A DNA stretch of 64,000 nucleotides from positions 525,050 to 589,049 of the forward strand of contig MU001690.1 in NCBI GenBank assembly GCA_010093515.1, read 5' to 3'. This stretch comes from Lineolata rhizophorae. Lineage: Eukaryota > Ascomycota > Dothideomycetes > Lineolatales > Lineolataceae. Position numbers and translations under genes: made by a program. Each line of letters starts with the position of its first letter. Position 1 is the stretch's first letter. Below are positions 46,008 to 57,959 of this stretch, piece by piece. The notes under the pieces were generated by a model. That model saw only the letters and a list, made by a program, of their open reading frames with translations, was not told the origin of the DNA and did no database searches.

Positions 46008-47190
46008 AAGAAGGTGATGAGCGGTTGATTGACAATGGGCAACGGAGGTTAGACCCCGGATGCGAGTATGCCGGGCACAAGGCGGACTTGAGGGAGCTGT
46101 AGGTGGCAGTAGGAAGCAGGTTGGAGGGATGTGATTGGAGACCTAAGGTAAGTGGGTAGACGACGACAGAGAGTGGGAAAGAGCTTCAGGTTAGTAGGCG
46201 GGTGATTCTTCCAACTCATCTTCAACAATTGCACTGTTCAGCAAAGACAAGAGACAACGAAAGAAAGATTTACTGCTTTTCTATTCCAACGGGCAGGCGG
46301 TCCTTAAGTAGGACGAGCTGGTCGGCTTCATGGTTCTGGGAAATCAGGCCATTTTCCTGGGTGCAGTCCGCGCTATGATGGGATCTGGCCTCAACCTTGT
46401 TCCAAGCACTGCGCAAGTCGTACGATTTCCCCTGGAGTCGTACGACTTTTGGCAGCACCCACCATCACCCTCCACCCCTCCCCATACACTCCCCCAGCTT
46501 GTTGACTTGGTGTCCTTGAATCCTTCTTCTTTGTTTCTATGCTCCCTAGCTATCGCTTCCGCTCCCGGTGGAATTTTCGAATTTTATTCCCGATCGACAT
46601 GGTTGTTTCCCCAGGCCTTCGGCTCCAGCCCAACTCGGCTGCTTCCGGTGGTGGTGGTGGTGGCATCGTGACGGGGCGCAACCCCGACCACGATTACTAT
46701 TTTCGCAACGAACTTAGGCCGAACGCGCAGGCCCAACCAACGTCGAATCTATTTTTTTCAACGTCTCACTTCGCGCCTATCCGTGCGACTTCCGACCTCG
46801 TCCATTGATATTTACAACGGACCCTCGGTCCCGATGTTGTTTGGTTGTCCTCGCGCACAACCCCACCGACATCCACATCCAACCAACCCACCCAACGCCA
46901 GAGAACCCAAGAATAGCAACAACCTCACATACATACATAGGCCCCGTCTTCAGCCTTACGCTCGCTTCCCAACCGGTTCGCAGAACACCCCTCGATCGAC
47001 TGGACAGCAGCTGCGCCCAAGCCTCGCCGCACCGGGCGCCCAACCCAGGCTCGGGGCGGTGCGCTTGCGGCGAGGGCGCCGCTCGGGCCCGCGCCTCCCT
47101 CGCCGCGCGCACGCATCAAGATCGCTGCCAGAAACACCCAACTTCCCCCCCGGGCGCGGCCTCGACGACGGTCGCTGATGCGGCGCGGCC

Positions 47191-47209
47191 TTTTTTTTTT
47201 TTTTTTTTT
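47191..47209. repeat. T19 homopolymer
   Basis: Nineteen consecutive T residues, the longest homopolymer in the window. It could be the tail of an ancient retroposed copy on the minus strand, but no adjoining element is recognised. Confidence 0.9.
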
Positions 47210-48529
47210 CGGATTCCTTCCCTTGCTTTCCCGGCTCCCGTTGCCGCGGACGTCGTAGGGCTGGCTATTTTTTGCTCCGGGCCGAGCGTCTCTGGTCGGC
47301 GTACGGCGAGCAAGCATGAGGGCAAAGTTGCTCCTGGCGCTTCGCGGCGTCGAGTTGGGGCTCGCTCCTAGGGGGGGGAGGTGAATGGAGACGGGCGCCA
47401 TCGTGTCCACTCGCGACGGGGCGCGACGGCTTCTCGGGGTCCAACAACAACATGGCCGGGCAGACGAGGTGAGTCGGGTCAGGTTTGTGGGAGATGGGAC
47501 AAAGGCGTCTGTCCAACGGCGTCGGGCTTCCGTCGCACACCGCGCAGCGAATCTAGAACATCCAACATTCGAAATATGTATAATTGACGTTTCTACATTT
47601 CGAGCCTTCGTGATTATATTCCTCTACGTTACATTTCCGTGCGTAGCCGTCACTCCCACCCGCGCTGGCAGTTGGGAGAGGGGGTGAGGAGATGGAAGAT
47701 ACCGGTGCGCCTTCGGGGGGAGTTATCAATTCCCAACCGAACCAGCGCCTCCATCTCCCCCTTCCAAGCTCCCCCCCCCTTTCTCTTCTCCTAAGAGGTC
47801 GCATAGATACATGAGGATGGCGCTGTTGCCGCCTGTGCTGCCCGTGTTGGTTGGCAATGCCCCCAAAATTGCCATTTTGTTTAGCGCGTGTGGGCCTTTT
47901 TTTTTTCTTTTAATAGCTAAGCAGTAAAAAAAAAGGAAGAGACACGAATAATAAAGGAGTTAAAGCGATAAATGAAACCTTGCAAACAAGTCTGAGTCGA
48001 ACGAGAAAGAAAACCCTTCGTGGGAAGAAAGACTCTCCTGACCAAGAAGTTGTGCGGGTTGTTGGGGGGCAACAGGTTTGAACAACAGACGATTGATTCA
48101 AAAGAAAAAAAAAAAAAATAAACGAAACACCTCTAAACCGCTACCCGCGAGACTAGTAGATGAGTAAGAAGTGTGAAGAAGAAAGTGAAGTGGACCGACC
48201 AGTGTTTAGGAACAGTGGAGAGAAAGCTAGCTTTCGAATGCTGAGAAAGCACTCAGGAAGCCACTTCATCCCCACCTTCCTGAAACCAGGGCGCACCTTC
48301 CCCGGTCACTCACGCACCCCCTTAGTCTCGCGGGCCTCGCCTTCCAAACAGCGTGCTCTCTCTATGGTATCCAGCACTCGGAATTGTCACTCGCACGACT
48401 CAGCACCAGCTCCTGTCCTCGAGGCCGATTTGGGAGTGTTGTGGTGGCGTTGCAGTGAGACGATAAAGTCCTTGAATATTCTACACGTAGCTTTGACGAC
48501 GCCCCGACGGGCGGCCAATAGCAAACATA

Positions 48530-48560
48530 GACACACACACACACGCGCGCGCGCACGCGC
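48530..48560. repeat. (AC)n(GC)n compound microsatellite
   Basis: An AC run passes directly into a GC run, about 31 bp, alternating purine–pyrimidine throughout. It lies about 230 bp beyond the noxA stop codon, in the presumed 3' region of that gene. Confidence 0.92.
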
Positions 48561-48787
48561 AAAACGCCTAGAAAAACAAGATTTGACTAAGATTTGGAGA
48601 ATAAGAAAGGCAAATCGACGACGACAAATAGCAACATCGGAGCAGTAGCACGTACCACACAGATACTTGTGGACAAAGCCCTCTCCTCCAACCCCCTTAG
48701 TTAGCCCTGCCTCTAGCCCCCCACTAGAACACATCCTAAATCGCCCTGATAAGCGGCGCACACCCGTAGACAAAACAAACAGCGCAC

Positions 48788-50717
48788 CTAGAAGTGCTCC
48801 TTCCAGAACTTGAAGTTGACCTCCTGGCACGTCGACGCCTTGCACGCCTTTTTGATGTCACGGGCGGCGACGTTGGGCCCGCAGAAGTAAACACCGACGT
48901 CGGTGCGCAGGGAGCCCTCGAGGCCGCCGATGTAGGAGCGATTGATGATGCCGTCGCGCAGGGCGGCGAGCAGGCGGCTGAAATCCGGACGGCCGAAGTT
49001 GGTCCTGCTCTTGAGTTCCGTGAGCGGGTCCTTGTCAGTGCCGACCGAGTTGAGCACGATGTTGTTGGCCGTGTCCACGTCGACGCGCTGCGTCAGGTAC
49101 GTGTGGATGCGCAGGAAGTCCTCACCGCCGGCGCCGGGCGCGCCCAGCGACTGAGCCTCCAGCGACGAGAGCAGCGCCTGGAACCACTCGAACGACGTCG
49201 TGTCCTTGCAGATCCAGATGAACTCGACGCGGCGCAGGCGCTTGGGCGGGTTCGGCGATAGCCGCATGTGCCAGATGTTCTTGAGGATCGACGCCCAGGG
49301 CGTCACGCCAATGCCGGTGCCGATCAAGACTGCGATCTCGTTCTCGAACACGTCCTCGGCCGGCGCTCCGTAGGGTCCGTCGATGCGGATCTTGGGCATC
49401 TCCTGCCCGTGCTGGAGAGCCACTTCGTACATGCCCATCGGGTCGAGCTCGTCATACATCTTGGCCTGGGAGGGACCGGCACCGAGGGCGTCGGCGAGAG
49501 AGCGCGTGAAGTCACCAACCTGGCGCACGTGAACGCTGACGTACGGATCGAACGGGCAGGAGGTGATGGTGAAGGGATGCCACTGGTAGTACGAGACCGA
49601 AGGGCAGTTGAGGAAGAGCCACTGGCCGGCGCGGTACTTGAAGGACGGCTTGCGGAACTGGATCTCAACCGCATCTGGGATTCAAAGTTAACGTCTTTGG
49701 CTTCCAAAATCGACGTCGTAATGACATGGCATCTCCAACTTACCATACGGATGACGAACGACTTTGATGATCTCCGTCTCGCGACGGGCGCGCACCTCGC
49801 GGTACAGGCGCTCGAACATGTAGATGCCGCCGCCGAAGAGCTCCCAGCGCCAGCCCTGATAGCCGATGCAGAAGTTCCAGAAGTCGGCGCCCGCGAACGG
49901 GGAGAACGGTTCCGCCGTCGGGCGCACGAAGCAGCCAACCGCGTGCGTGTACATGCCCAGGAGGAACGGAACGAAGAGGTGGTGCGTATACCAGAAGGCC
50001 TCGAAGCACTGTTGGCGGATCTTCTGATGCGCAGTCGTATACATGAGCAGCATGCAGAGCAGCATGACGTGGCCAGTGATGCCGCCGGGCTGGGTGTAGT
50101 GGATTTGCACTGCAAGCTCCGGGCGCACCTGCGACTTCTCGACGTTGAAGAAACTAAGAGAATCGAACAGTCAGCACATCGGCTCGCGTCACGTGAAAAT
50201 CACTGGCTTTTGAAGGGGAGCTTCGCTTACTTCACGTAATGGCTAGACGTGTGCACGATGGTCCAGAAGAGCATGTTGTAGGCCACTTGGCGATGGAACC
50301 AGATGGACTCGTCGAGGGGCAGCCACCGGATCTTCGGGCGGACGACGCGGAGGAGCGTCCTGCACATGGGCAGCATGATGAAGAGGACATCGAAGGATAG
50401 GACGAGACCGGCACCACGAGAAAACCACACAGACCATTGCAGGCCGTTCAAAGCTGCTAGCCGCTCATCGCTAGCTTGCTTGTACCTGTTGAGACTAGTT
50501 AGAGAAAAGATGTTGCTCAAAGGTCGTCGATATGCGAAGATTCGCGCTGGCATAGGCGGAACCCCCCCCCCCTCGCAAGGAGCGAAGTCACGCCTCCCAT
50601 CGGTACGTACCATCCGAACGCGAAGATGCCCCAATGCAGAATTTGGAACAGGATGTTGAAGACCAGTTGCCTCCCCATGAACCACTTCTTCCACGAACCG
50701 TCGCCGAGAGCGCCCAT
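48788..50717 (-). CDS. noxA: NADPH oxidase catalytic subunit NoxA
   Basis: A membrane flavocytochrome that makes superoxide from cytosolic NADPH; in ascomycetes NoxA supports fruiting-body and hyphal development. The model is complement of 50611–50717, 50231–50485, 49744–50153 and 48788–49674 (552 aa, the usual NoxA size). Introns are 125, 77 and 69 nt, all GT–AG, with junctions inside conserved segments (GW–YKQAS, HYV-N-FFNVEK, HPY-G/D-AVEIQF). Haem-binding histidines pair as His100/His114 and His178/His191, the spacing of 14 and 13 seen in gp91phox. The FAD site is WHPFTITSCPFD; NADPH contacts are LIGTGIGVTPWASIL and VYFCGPN. It ends FKFWKEHF. There is no EF-hand extension, which separates it from NoxC/Nox5 types. 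Confidence 0.96.
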
Positions 50718-53700
50718 CTTGAATGACCTTTCCGGGTTCCTTCTCTTAGAACGAATTTGCTGAACGAAGAGGCCCTCCTTCTATTTGGGCGGATTACAAC
50801 CGGCCGATGATTAAAAGCTGTACAAAAGCTAGGCCGGAAATGTTGGCGGTGGGGGGGAGCGAGAGTGGGCGGCCGAGGCGCAATTGGTTTTTCGAACGAT
50901 CGTCTTCTTAGAATCCTTTGGCGGTTTTTTTTTTTTCTAGTGTCGAATTAAGAAAGAGAACGGGAAGCGATGTGGGTGGAAAGAACGAAGTCCCTTCTCG
51001 CAGTGAACCTGCACTGGCTAAGGAAAGTGAGGTCTGTAATAGAACCGGCCAGCCAGGTGACAGAATAGAAAGGGAAGAAAAGGTAGAAGAAGAGGGGAGG
51101 GAGAAAGGAAAAGAGAGAAAGGAGTCGCCCGAGGGACCGTGTGTTGTGTGTGGCGGAGACTGAGATCCAGCAGCACGCGGGAGAGTCGAAGAGGGGAGGG
51201 AAGGGGAGGCAGTAAAAGGTTTAAGGTTTTGCAGGGGAGGTGGAAGTTATGAAGGCCCGGCTAAGTGCGGTGCCGGGCTGCGGCTGCACCCCGTGCTGTT
51301 CGAGGCGTGTCTGTCTGTCTCGGGGCGCTGGCGACGCGGGTCGAAAGACAATCAGACGCCGCTCAGGCAGGCTGAGGAATAGAGTTGTAAACCCCCTTCC
51401 CCGGTCAGGCTAGATGACGATGAAACCGGCACCCGGGATGGGGTACTTTGCAGCGGGCGCGGCGATCAAACCGAGAAGCTTCGCTGGCGGTGGCTATTTG
51501 ATTCGGAACGCCCAACTTGAGCTGGAGGGAGGGGGAGGGGAGGAGCGCCGGCGGGTTGGGTTTTAGGGAGTGGCCCGGAAGGGCGATGGGGCATGGGTGT
51601 CCGACACGGCGGCGTGCTGCGGCTGCGCGGCGAAGCGAGGCGATCTGTTATGCCGACTGTCGGATTGGCGTCTCAGGTGCGTTACGAGCGGCGGGCTACC
51701 ATCATCGGACCCGGGCGAGCTCTTGTCGCGGAAAAGGGACTAAGGTACAGGTCGCTATAGCGGAAGGGCGATTATTTTCCTTTCCCTTTCCCGGGAGCGC
51801 GCCACCATTCGGCGCAATGCTCGAAGGTTTCCCGTCCGGGTAGTTTGCGATTACCTATCCCTCGATCGACGGCGATGCGCGTTTCCCTCGGTCGCAAAGA
51901 GAAAAGCTTGGCGGGACTGGGGCCGGTCGCGAATGAGAGCCTCTGCGAAGGTGAATCGCACTTCTGCCCGCACCAAAGTTTCAATCCGCCGACGGCCGAC
52001 GATGGAAGAAAAAACGGGTTCTGAAGCTCGTGTGAGATGGTTCTCGGATCCACGGGAGGAGTCTGGGGTAGAATTTCTTTTCTTCGCCTTCTGTCTCCGG
52101 TTGCGTAGGTGGTTGGACCTGGAATCTCGCTGCGACTTGTATCGCGAAGCGCCTCGTTGCCAGATCTCTTGGGTTGCGCTTTGGTCGCTGCGGAGCGCGG
52201 CGGTGGCCGCTATCAATAGACGGAAGAAGGGGGAGGCAGGGGTGGTTGAAACGGCCGCGGCTCAAGAGAGGCGGGCGGCAAGCGAGGGAGGACGAAGAGT
52301 ACCTGCCGCCAACGGTTTCTCTCACGACGGCCAGAGATGAAGGCTTCCGGCGTCAATCGACACGGCAGTGTATCCACGGCAATGCGGCGGGTGTGAGGTA
52401 GAAATGTGTCGCGAGAGAAGGAAGAGTGAAGGGTGGCGAGAGCGCGAGAGCGAGGGAAGAGAGAGATTCAGGAATCAAAGCCGGTTGACGAACCAGCACT
52501 CGCGCCCACTATGCTACTGCTCGCGCCCGCCCAGCCCCAGCCACTGCACTCGCCCACCCGCTACGAAGCAAGCTATCTACCTTCTACGTACATGCGATTA
52601 TCACGAGCAGGGCCGGCAAAGAGGCCGTGTCTCTTTCCGCCATATCTCATTGGCCTTGTTCGGACCCGATTTCAGGCCCTTTGGGCTGTGAAGATCGGGC
52701 GGGCAAAGCTATCCATCCACACATCCATCATGCACGGCGATGCGCAGCGCACGCGCAGGGCAAGCGAGCAAGCATATCGCGGCGGCGGCAGGCAGAAAGG
52801 CGGCGGCCGAATGGGCGGCGGCCGGAAAGTCTTAGCGTGTGTGGGCCGGCCGCTCGCAGCTCGCAGCTCGCAGCAGCCCGCGGTGCAAGTCCGAGCAAGT
52901 GCGAATAGCTTCGTAGCTCCAGTAATCGGCACGCCGTCGAGGAGGCGACGCTAGCGATGTGCGTGCTGTGCTCTGCGCGACGCCGTCACACAGCTTCTAC
53001 AGGCCCGTCCGCCGCTCCCCCGCCGTGCCGAGCCCTTGGCCATCCGCGCCAGCAAACCGGTCCACGAGACCACCGGTCCCGGGCTTCGGCCCTGGGCCCG
53101 GCCCTTCAGGCTTCGGGGCGATAGGGCGAGGGACTTCTTTCTCGAAGGGCACGCGCAGCTCGCCATCCGCGAGCCCCCCGAATGCATGTCTCGCGGGGTG
53201 GCAGCGGACGGCGGGCGGGCGGGACGGCGGGCAGGCGCACATCTGCGGGGCTGCTTGTCCGCACATTGTTCGCTGCCTGCTGCAATGCAGGCGGGCACTT
53301 TCACTTTCACTTCTCTTGCGCAGCGCACGCACGCCAAAATCGGCCGCCAGTTCCTTCGCGGCCAATCTTCCGCCGCGGCTACGCGCCCTGCCCCGCGCCG
53401 GGCGCCGTTAGCGTGCGGGCCAGTGCCTGGGGCCGGCGATCGCGCGGCCGGACCCTTCTTAGGGCCCTGAGTGGCTGGACACCAAGCCCGAGGGCGGACG
53501 AGGCCGTGCCCTTTTTCAGCAATCCTCCCGGCCGAGCAGAAAAGAAAACGTCTCTCGACGCAGCGACTGGATGGAAATCCGGCGCGCCGGCCTAGGTTGG
53601 CGAGGCTGGGGCTGGGGCGGCGCGGCGCGGCGTTACTACGTAGATGGTAGGTCCAACCTAGCCACGAGGCGACCTGCTCTACCCAATGCGAGGCCTTCCC

Positions 53701-56385
53701 CCGGAGCTACGTACTGTATGTACAGGTAGCTCGAGTGGAACTCGGTGCGGCGGTGGAGCGCGGGGCTGTTATTTTGGGCGCCCTCGCCGTACCCGAGAGC
53801 CAGACAGATCATGAGGATCGCTCCGCCCCGCCAATTGTGCGCGCGAGCGGCCGGCCGAGCGAGATTGCCGCGCCCCACCCCTCCCGGCCCGCCGCGCCTT
53901 GGGCGCGGCCATTGGTAGCCGATGGACGGCTAGTATTTCCCGTACCCATTCCCGGTGAGGCGCTTGCGGGTGGAAAGTTCGCTCGCGATCCATAGGCTCA
54001 CGATGCGTATAGGTAGACTCGTATGGCTGTGCTAGTACCACGACGGAGGCAAAAATAAAATGAGAAAAAAGAGCTACTAGAGTTCTGCCGAGCGACTTTC
54101 CAGACTCCGATGCTGGTGGCGCATCATTCAATCAAAAAAATCAGCACGGCAATCGTCAACCGGGGGGGCACAGTGACGGCCAATCCTGCGTGAGTGCGCA
54201 CGCTTCGTTGCTAAGCACTTCGCGTGCTTAGGTGGCACTATTGCTCGGTGGCTAAGGTCGTCAATATACTTCCAGGCCGGGATCGTTGGGCGAAGACGGA
54301 GCTTTTTTGTCAGTACGCGGCGTCCAGGCCCTGGGCAAAATAGAGCGGTCCGGATCAAGGCGTCCAGTCGCGCGAGCTTGCGATAGAGCGAAGGAGCGGT
54401 CGGCCATGTGGTTGATTCTGCGTGCTGCATTCAAGGCTGCGCGGAGGCCGCCCCGTACGCGGAAAAGGGAAGGGGAGAGACAAAAAAAAGTCTCCAGCAT
54501 CCTTGCTTGTGCGTGTGACGCCGAGCGAGCGAATTGCGATAACGGCCGACGAGCAGGCTTGGATGAGCGGAGAGACTCGTACATCTTCTCGTGTGTGATG
54601 AAGAGACGGACAAGCTTAGCGGGGTGATATCGATTGCGACCTGCGAGTGTTCCTTGCATGGCTCGCCCTCCACCGCGGGCTGCTAGTGGTCCGGACTCGG
54701 GGGCTTCGTCTTTTCTGGCCCCGCCGGGAAGGATTCCATTCGCAAGGGACCAAAAAGGATGTACATGTCGTTAGTTCGTTATCAGGCTAGCGGCGCGAAC
54801 GGCCATTGTGCCCTCAACAGTCTGCGAGACCCTTGGTTTTGTGTTTCTTTTTCGTTAGTTCCTCGTGGATTTTCCGTTGGCGCCCGCTAGCTTCGCGGCA
54901 ATGCACGTCCACCTTATCGACGGCAACGTGTTCGCAGGCCAGCGATAGACAGGCAGGACATCCGGTGGCTCGAGTGAATCCGGACCCGCCGGCCCGCAGG
55001 TCGAGGGGACGAGTGCATACTACGTGCAAGCGTGACCCGGGCAGGAAAGCGTGCGAATAGAGTTCTACGCCGCGCGGGAACAGGCGAAGTCGATATTGCG
55101 GCGAGGCCTGCAAGCCAACTGCGAAATCGAGATGGATTGGGAATCGGCGGCGTTGCACGTCATCTTTTCCGCTCCGCCGGGCACGTACGGCAGAGAGATC
55201 CTCCGGGAGCGTCTTTCTCTAGGCCACTCTGTATGGCTCTGTTTGTGGCACTCTCGCGGGTTAGAGAAGGGGGGGGAAGGCGAGAGCAGGCGGGCGAGGC
55301 ACGTTGCGCATCAGATGGCGGGTGGTGTGACGAGCGACCAGCGCCGCCAGGCACCTGGGCGTCCGGGGGCGGTTGGCAGGGGGAGCCCAGTCCCTTGCCG
55401 CCCGCCCCGCCCTGGCAGGGATGGGCGCGGCCTGATTCGCCGGCGGCCAAAGCCGGGCGCTTAAATGCTGCAGCGGCTCATGCATCATGCGCCAGCCCGC
55501 TCATCCCGGGAGGCAGGGGGGCGCCCGGCGCCTGCCCCCGGCCCTTGATTGCCCGGGGGCGCGATTGGGCGGGCGCGGGCGGCGGGCAAGCCACCCTCCC
55601 GCCGCAGGCAGCGGCGACCAAGCCACCACCGCGCGCACCTGCCCGGCCGTCCCTTCCCTGGAGCCCCGGCGGCGGAAGGAGCTCTGGGCGGGGCGCGCGC
55701 GGGCCCTTCCCGACTCTGCATGAACGTAAAGTCCTTTGGCATCCCGACTTCTGACACCGGCCGCGTTTGGACGATCCGCTCCTCTCCAGACACCGACCTG
55801 CCTCACACCACGGCCGCCCCAAACCCACCACCGCAACTCCCAAACCAAACGCGCACCCCCCCGCCCGATCAATTGCCATACCACGCCAACGTCCCAAAAC
55901 GCCTCGTAACCGTCGCCGCCGCGCGCCGCTGCCGTAACCAGAGACAGACGCAGAAGGCCTGCCTGATCTGTGCGCGAGAGCCCTGCCCGCCTTCCAGTGT
56001 TTCCGTGTCCCGAGTCGAACGAGCCGGCGAGCCCAAGTCGAGGCCTGGGCGGATTAAAACTGCTGCCGTCCCCATCCGCCACCCTTCCGGCGAAGAACTC
56101 CTTCCCAGGGTTATGCAGGTGTCTGCCGTAATCTCAAGAGTCGACAATTGCGCTTCGCTGGACGAGTAGCTTCACTTCTTCTTCTCCTTCGTCAAGTCCG
56201 CCGGCTCGGTCAATCCTTACATTCGCTCGCAAGAAGAAGACAACAACACTCCTTTCCTTTCAGGAACCAACTTCCCGGCCTTTTTTTTCTCTCTTCTCTT
56301 TCTCTCTCTCCTTTCCTTCGGAACTGTACATTCTTTGGGACCACCCAATCTTCCGACTTTATCTACAATACACCAAACCGCAATA
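50718..56385. other. Very long divergent intergenic region, 5.7 kb
   Basis: The start codons of noxA and the small membrane protein face away from each other across 5.7 kb, the largest gap in the window. Much of it, especially 51.2–53.6 and 54.8–56.1 kb, is GC-rich, with overlapping open frames of up to ~240 codons on both strands (for example 55,032–55,754). None has a motif, a credible splice pattern or normal amino-acid composition. Short tracts such as GCAGCTC repeats (52,856–52,873) occur. The last ~230 bp (56,160–56,385) are a pyrimidine-rich leader typical of a fungal promoter. I cannot exclude non-coding transcripts. Confidence 0.6.
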
Positions 56386-56969
56386 ATGGGGAAGCTCATC
56401 AAGAACCACTGGGCGAGGCTCATCTGCCTCACCGCGGCAATCTGTAAGTATCACCATCTACACTCACTTACATGGAGACTCCTTCATCAAACTAACCACC
56501 TTTCTCTCTCTCTCCCTTACAGACCAAATCGCTGCCGCGCTCGAAGGCTTCTTCTGGCCCAAGATCTTCTGGGACTTCCTGACCAAGAACCTGGACGGCG
56601 GCGTGAAGCCGGTTCCCGTGCTGCAGATCCTGAACCTGCTCTTCGGCATCTTCGGCGTCTGCTACGAGTGGCCCATCAAGCCGCTCGCGGGCACCAGTCT
56701 GCACCGCTCCATCGAGGCCCGCCTCATCCTCTTCCCCGTCTCCGCCCTGCTCGCCGCCCTCCTCTACCAGGCCACCAACCCGGCCATCTACTACACCATC
56801 GGCATGGTCGTTTACTTCTGGGCTTACTCTGAGGGAGAGGTGAGTCGAAGCTGCGCGTCTGCTGTTAATCGCTAAGCGTGCTTTGCTGACGTGTCTTGAA
56901 CAGGTCGTGTGCCCCACCCCGTGGACTCTGCCTCGCCGCGGCGGGCACCCGGGACTCGGCAAGGTGTAG
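56386..56969 (+). CDS. Small conserved fungal membrane protein (four helices)
   Basis: A 146-aa protein of a type common in ascomycetes but without assigned function (a DUF7727-like family, from memory of its sequence style). Exons are 56386–56443, 56523–56839 and 56904–56969; introns are 79 nt (GTAAGT…ACAG) and 64 nt (GTGAGT…ACAG). The spliced protein starts MGKLIKNHWARLICLTAAIY, then EGFFWPKIFWDFLTKNLDG, and has hydrophobic stretches near residues 10–30, 50–70, 83–103 and 105–124. The third exon adds VVCPTPWTLPRRGG, a conserved-looking cytosolic end, which supports the model. Location is membrane by prediction; the compartment is unknown. Confidence 0.87.
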
Positions 56970-57959
56970 AAAGCTTCAAAGTGAGCAGTGAGAGTTGTGC
57001 GCTGAGGAAGCACGAGGCCAAGGAGTCTGCGAAGGCCTCTTTATCTTTTTATCTTCGATTCCTTAAGAGTTCCGGTGGACGCACTGGCCGGGCGGGTCGG
57101 TTTTTTTGTGAGGGCTTATCAGAGCCCAGCTCGGGTCAATCTTTCCTTGAGTTGAAGGGGGGAGCAAGCTGCTCCGATGGGTTCGGAGGTGGGGTTCCAA
57201 ATCTGGCCGATAACTTCTTGTAATGAGCTCTCTCAGTTCCTTGCCTACTACTACAAACAAACAGAAACCCCAAATCAAATCTCGAATGTATCCATGTAGA
57301 GAAAACGAGAAGAAAGAGAAGAGAGATTTAAGTCTCCTGGAAGGCATGTAGCGTTGTGGCGTTGTTAAAGCTTGCGCTTTTTGTCTGTTCTGTTTTCATT
57401 TGTTTCTTGAAGATGCTATGAATATTAGCTCGCAATGAGAACCTCCGGTCTCGCGTGGAAGTATTCGCCCGAATCAACGTGACATTCGTGCTGTAGTCGC
57501 TGTGGCATGTCCTTTCCGTATCCCGTAGGGTCGCATTCGGGTGTTTGCCTTGCTTGTTACGCCGAACAATGAAGTACTTTCAACGAGCCGACTACTCCCG
57601 TGCATGGAATAGTAAAACTTAGTGCTTGGTTTTTTGTTTAGCATTCTAACCTGAAGACTTGACCTCTATCTAACTTCGAGTTCTTGCGTGCTTTTTTCCA
57701 AACCTCAATATGTTAAAGAGCTCAATAAATAGGTACGCATCTCCACTCTAACACGGTGATCCACTTTCGATCATTTCACGTGTAAAAGGCAGCCTCAGTA
57801 TCCACGCAAAATTAATCAATACTGTACACTACTACAAGTACATCTAACAATACAACAACACCCACGCGCCCTCCGTTGCTCAACCCCAATCCCCACCCTT
57901 CCCTTACCTTAACCCCCTCGCACTCAAGTCCCCCCACTCCTCCGGTCCTCCTCCTTCAC
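56970..57959. other. Convergent 3' interval, 1 kb
   Basis: Separates the 3' ends of the small membrane-protein gene and the lysyl-tRNA synthetase. No coding sequence recognised. The right-hand end (57,880–58,040) is C/T-rich on the plus strand and continues into the low-complexity C-terminal codons of the synthetase. Confidence 0.55.

Larger units (their letters stand above)
44639..48787. other. Gene-free interval, 4.1 kb, rich in simple repeats
   Basis: Lies between the ADH-like start and the noxA stop codon. I find no supportable gene. It contains a minisatellite (45,880–46,007), a C12 run (45,650–45,661), a T19 run (47,191–47,209), T- and A-rich tracts at 47,898–47,912 and 48,104–48,118, and a dinucleotide microsatellite (48,530–48,560). 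Small frames at 46,539–46,808 and 47,385–47,687 lack family motifs. The ADH-like promoter lies in the first few hundred bases. Confidence 0.6.

Noticed and set aside
45559-46080. A 173-codon minus-strand frame with repeating Pro-Tyr/Ser-Val-Leu patterns
   Set aside because: The pattern comes from the minisatellite on the opposite strand and not from a protein-coding gene.
47385-47687. A small frame starting METGAIVSTRDG, with a GTGAGT after ADE
   Set aside because: Splicing to the nearby acceptors gives only a few more codons, and no small-protein family fits.
55032-55754. A 240-codon open frame in the noxA upstream region
   Set aside because: No motif, skewed composition, overlapping open frames on both strands and no splice structure. 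Not supportable as a gene.
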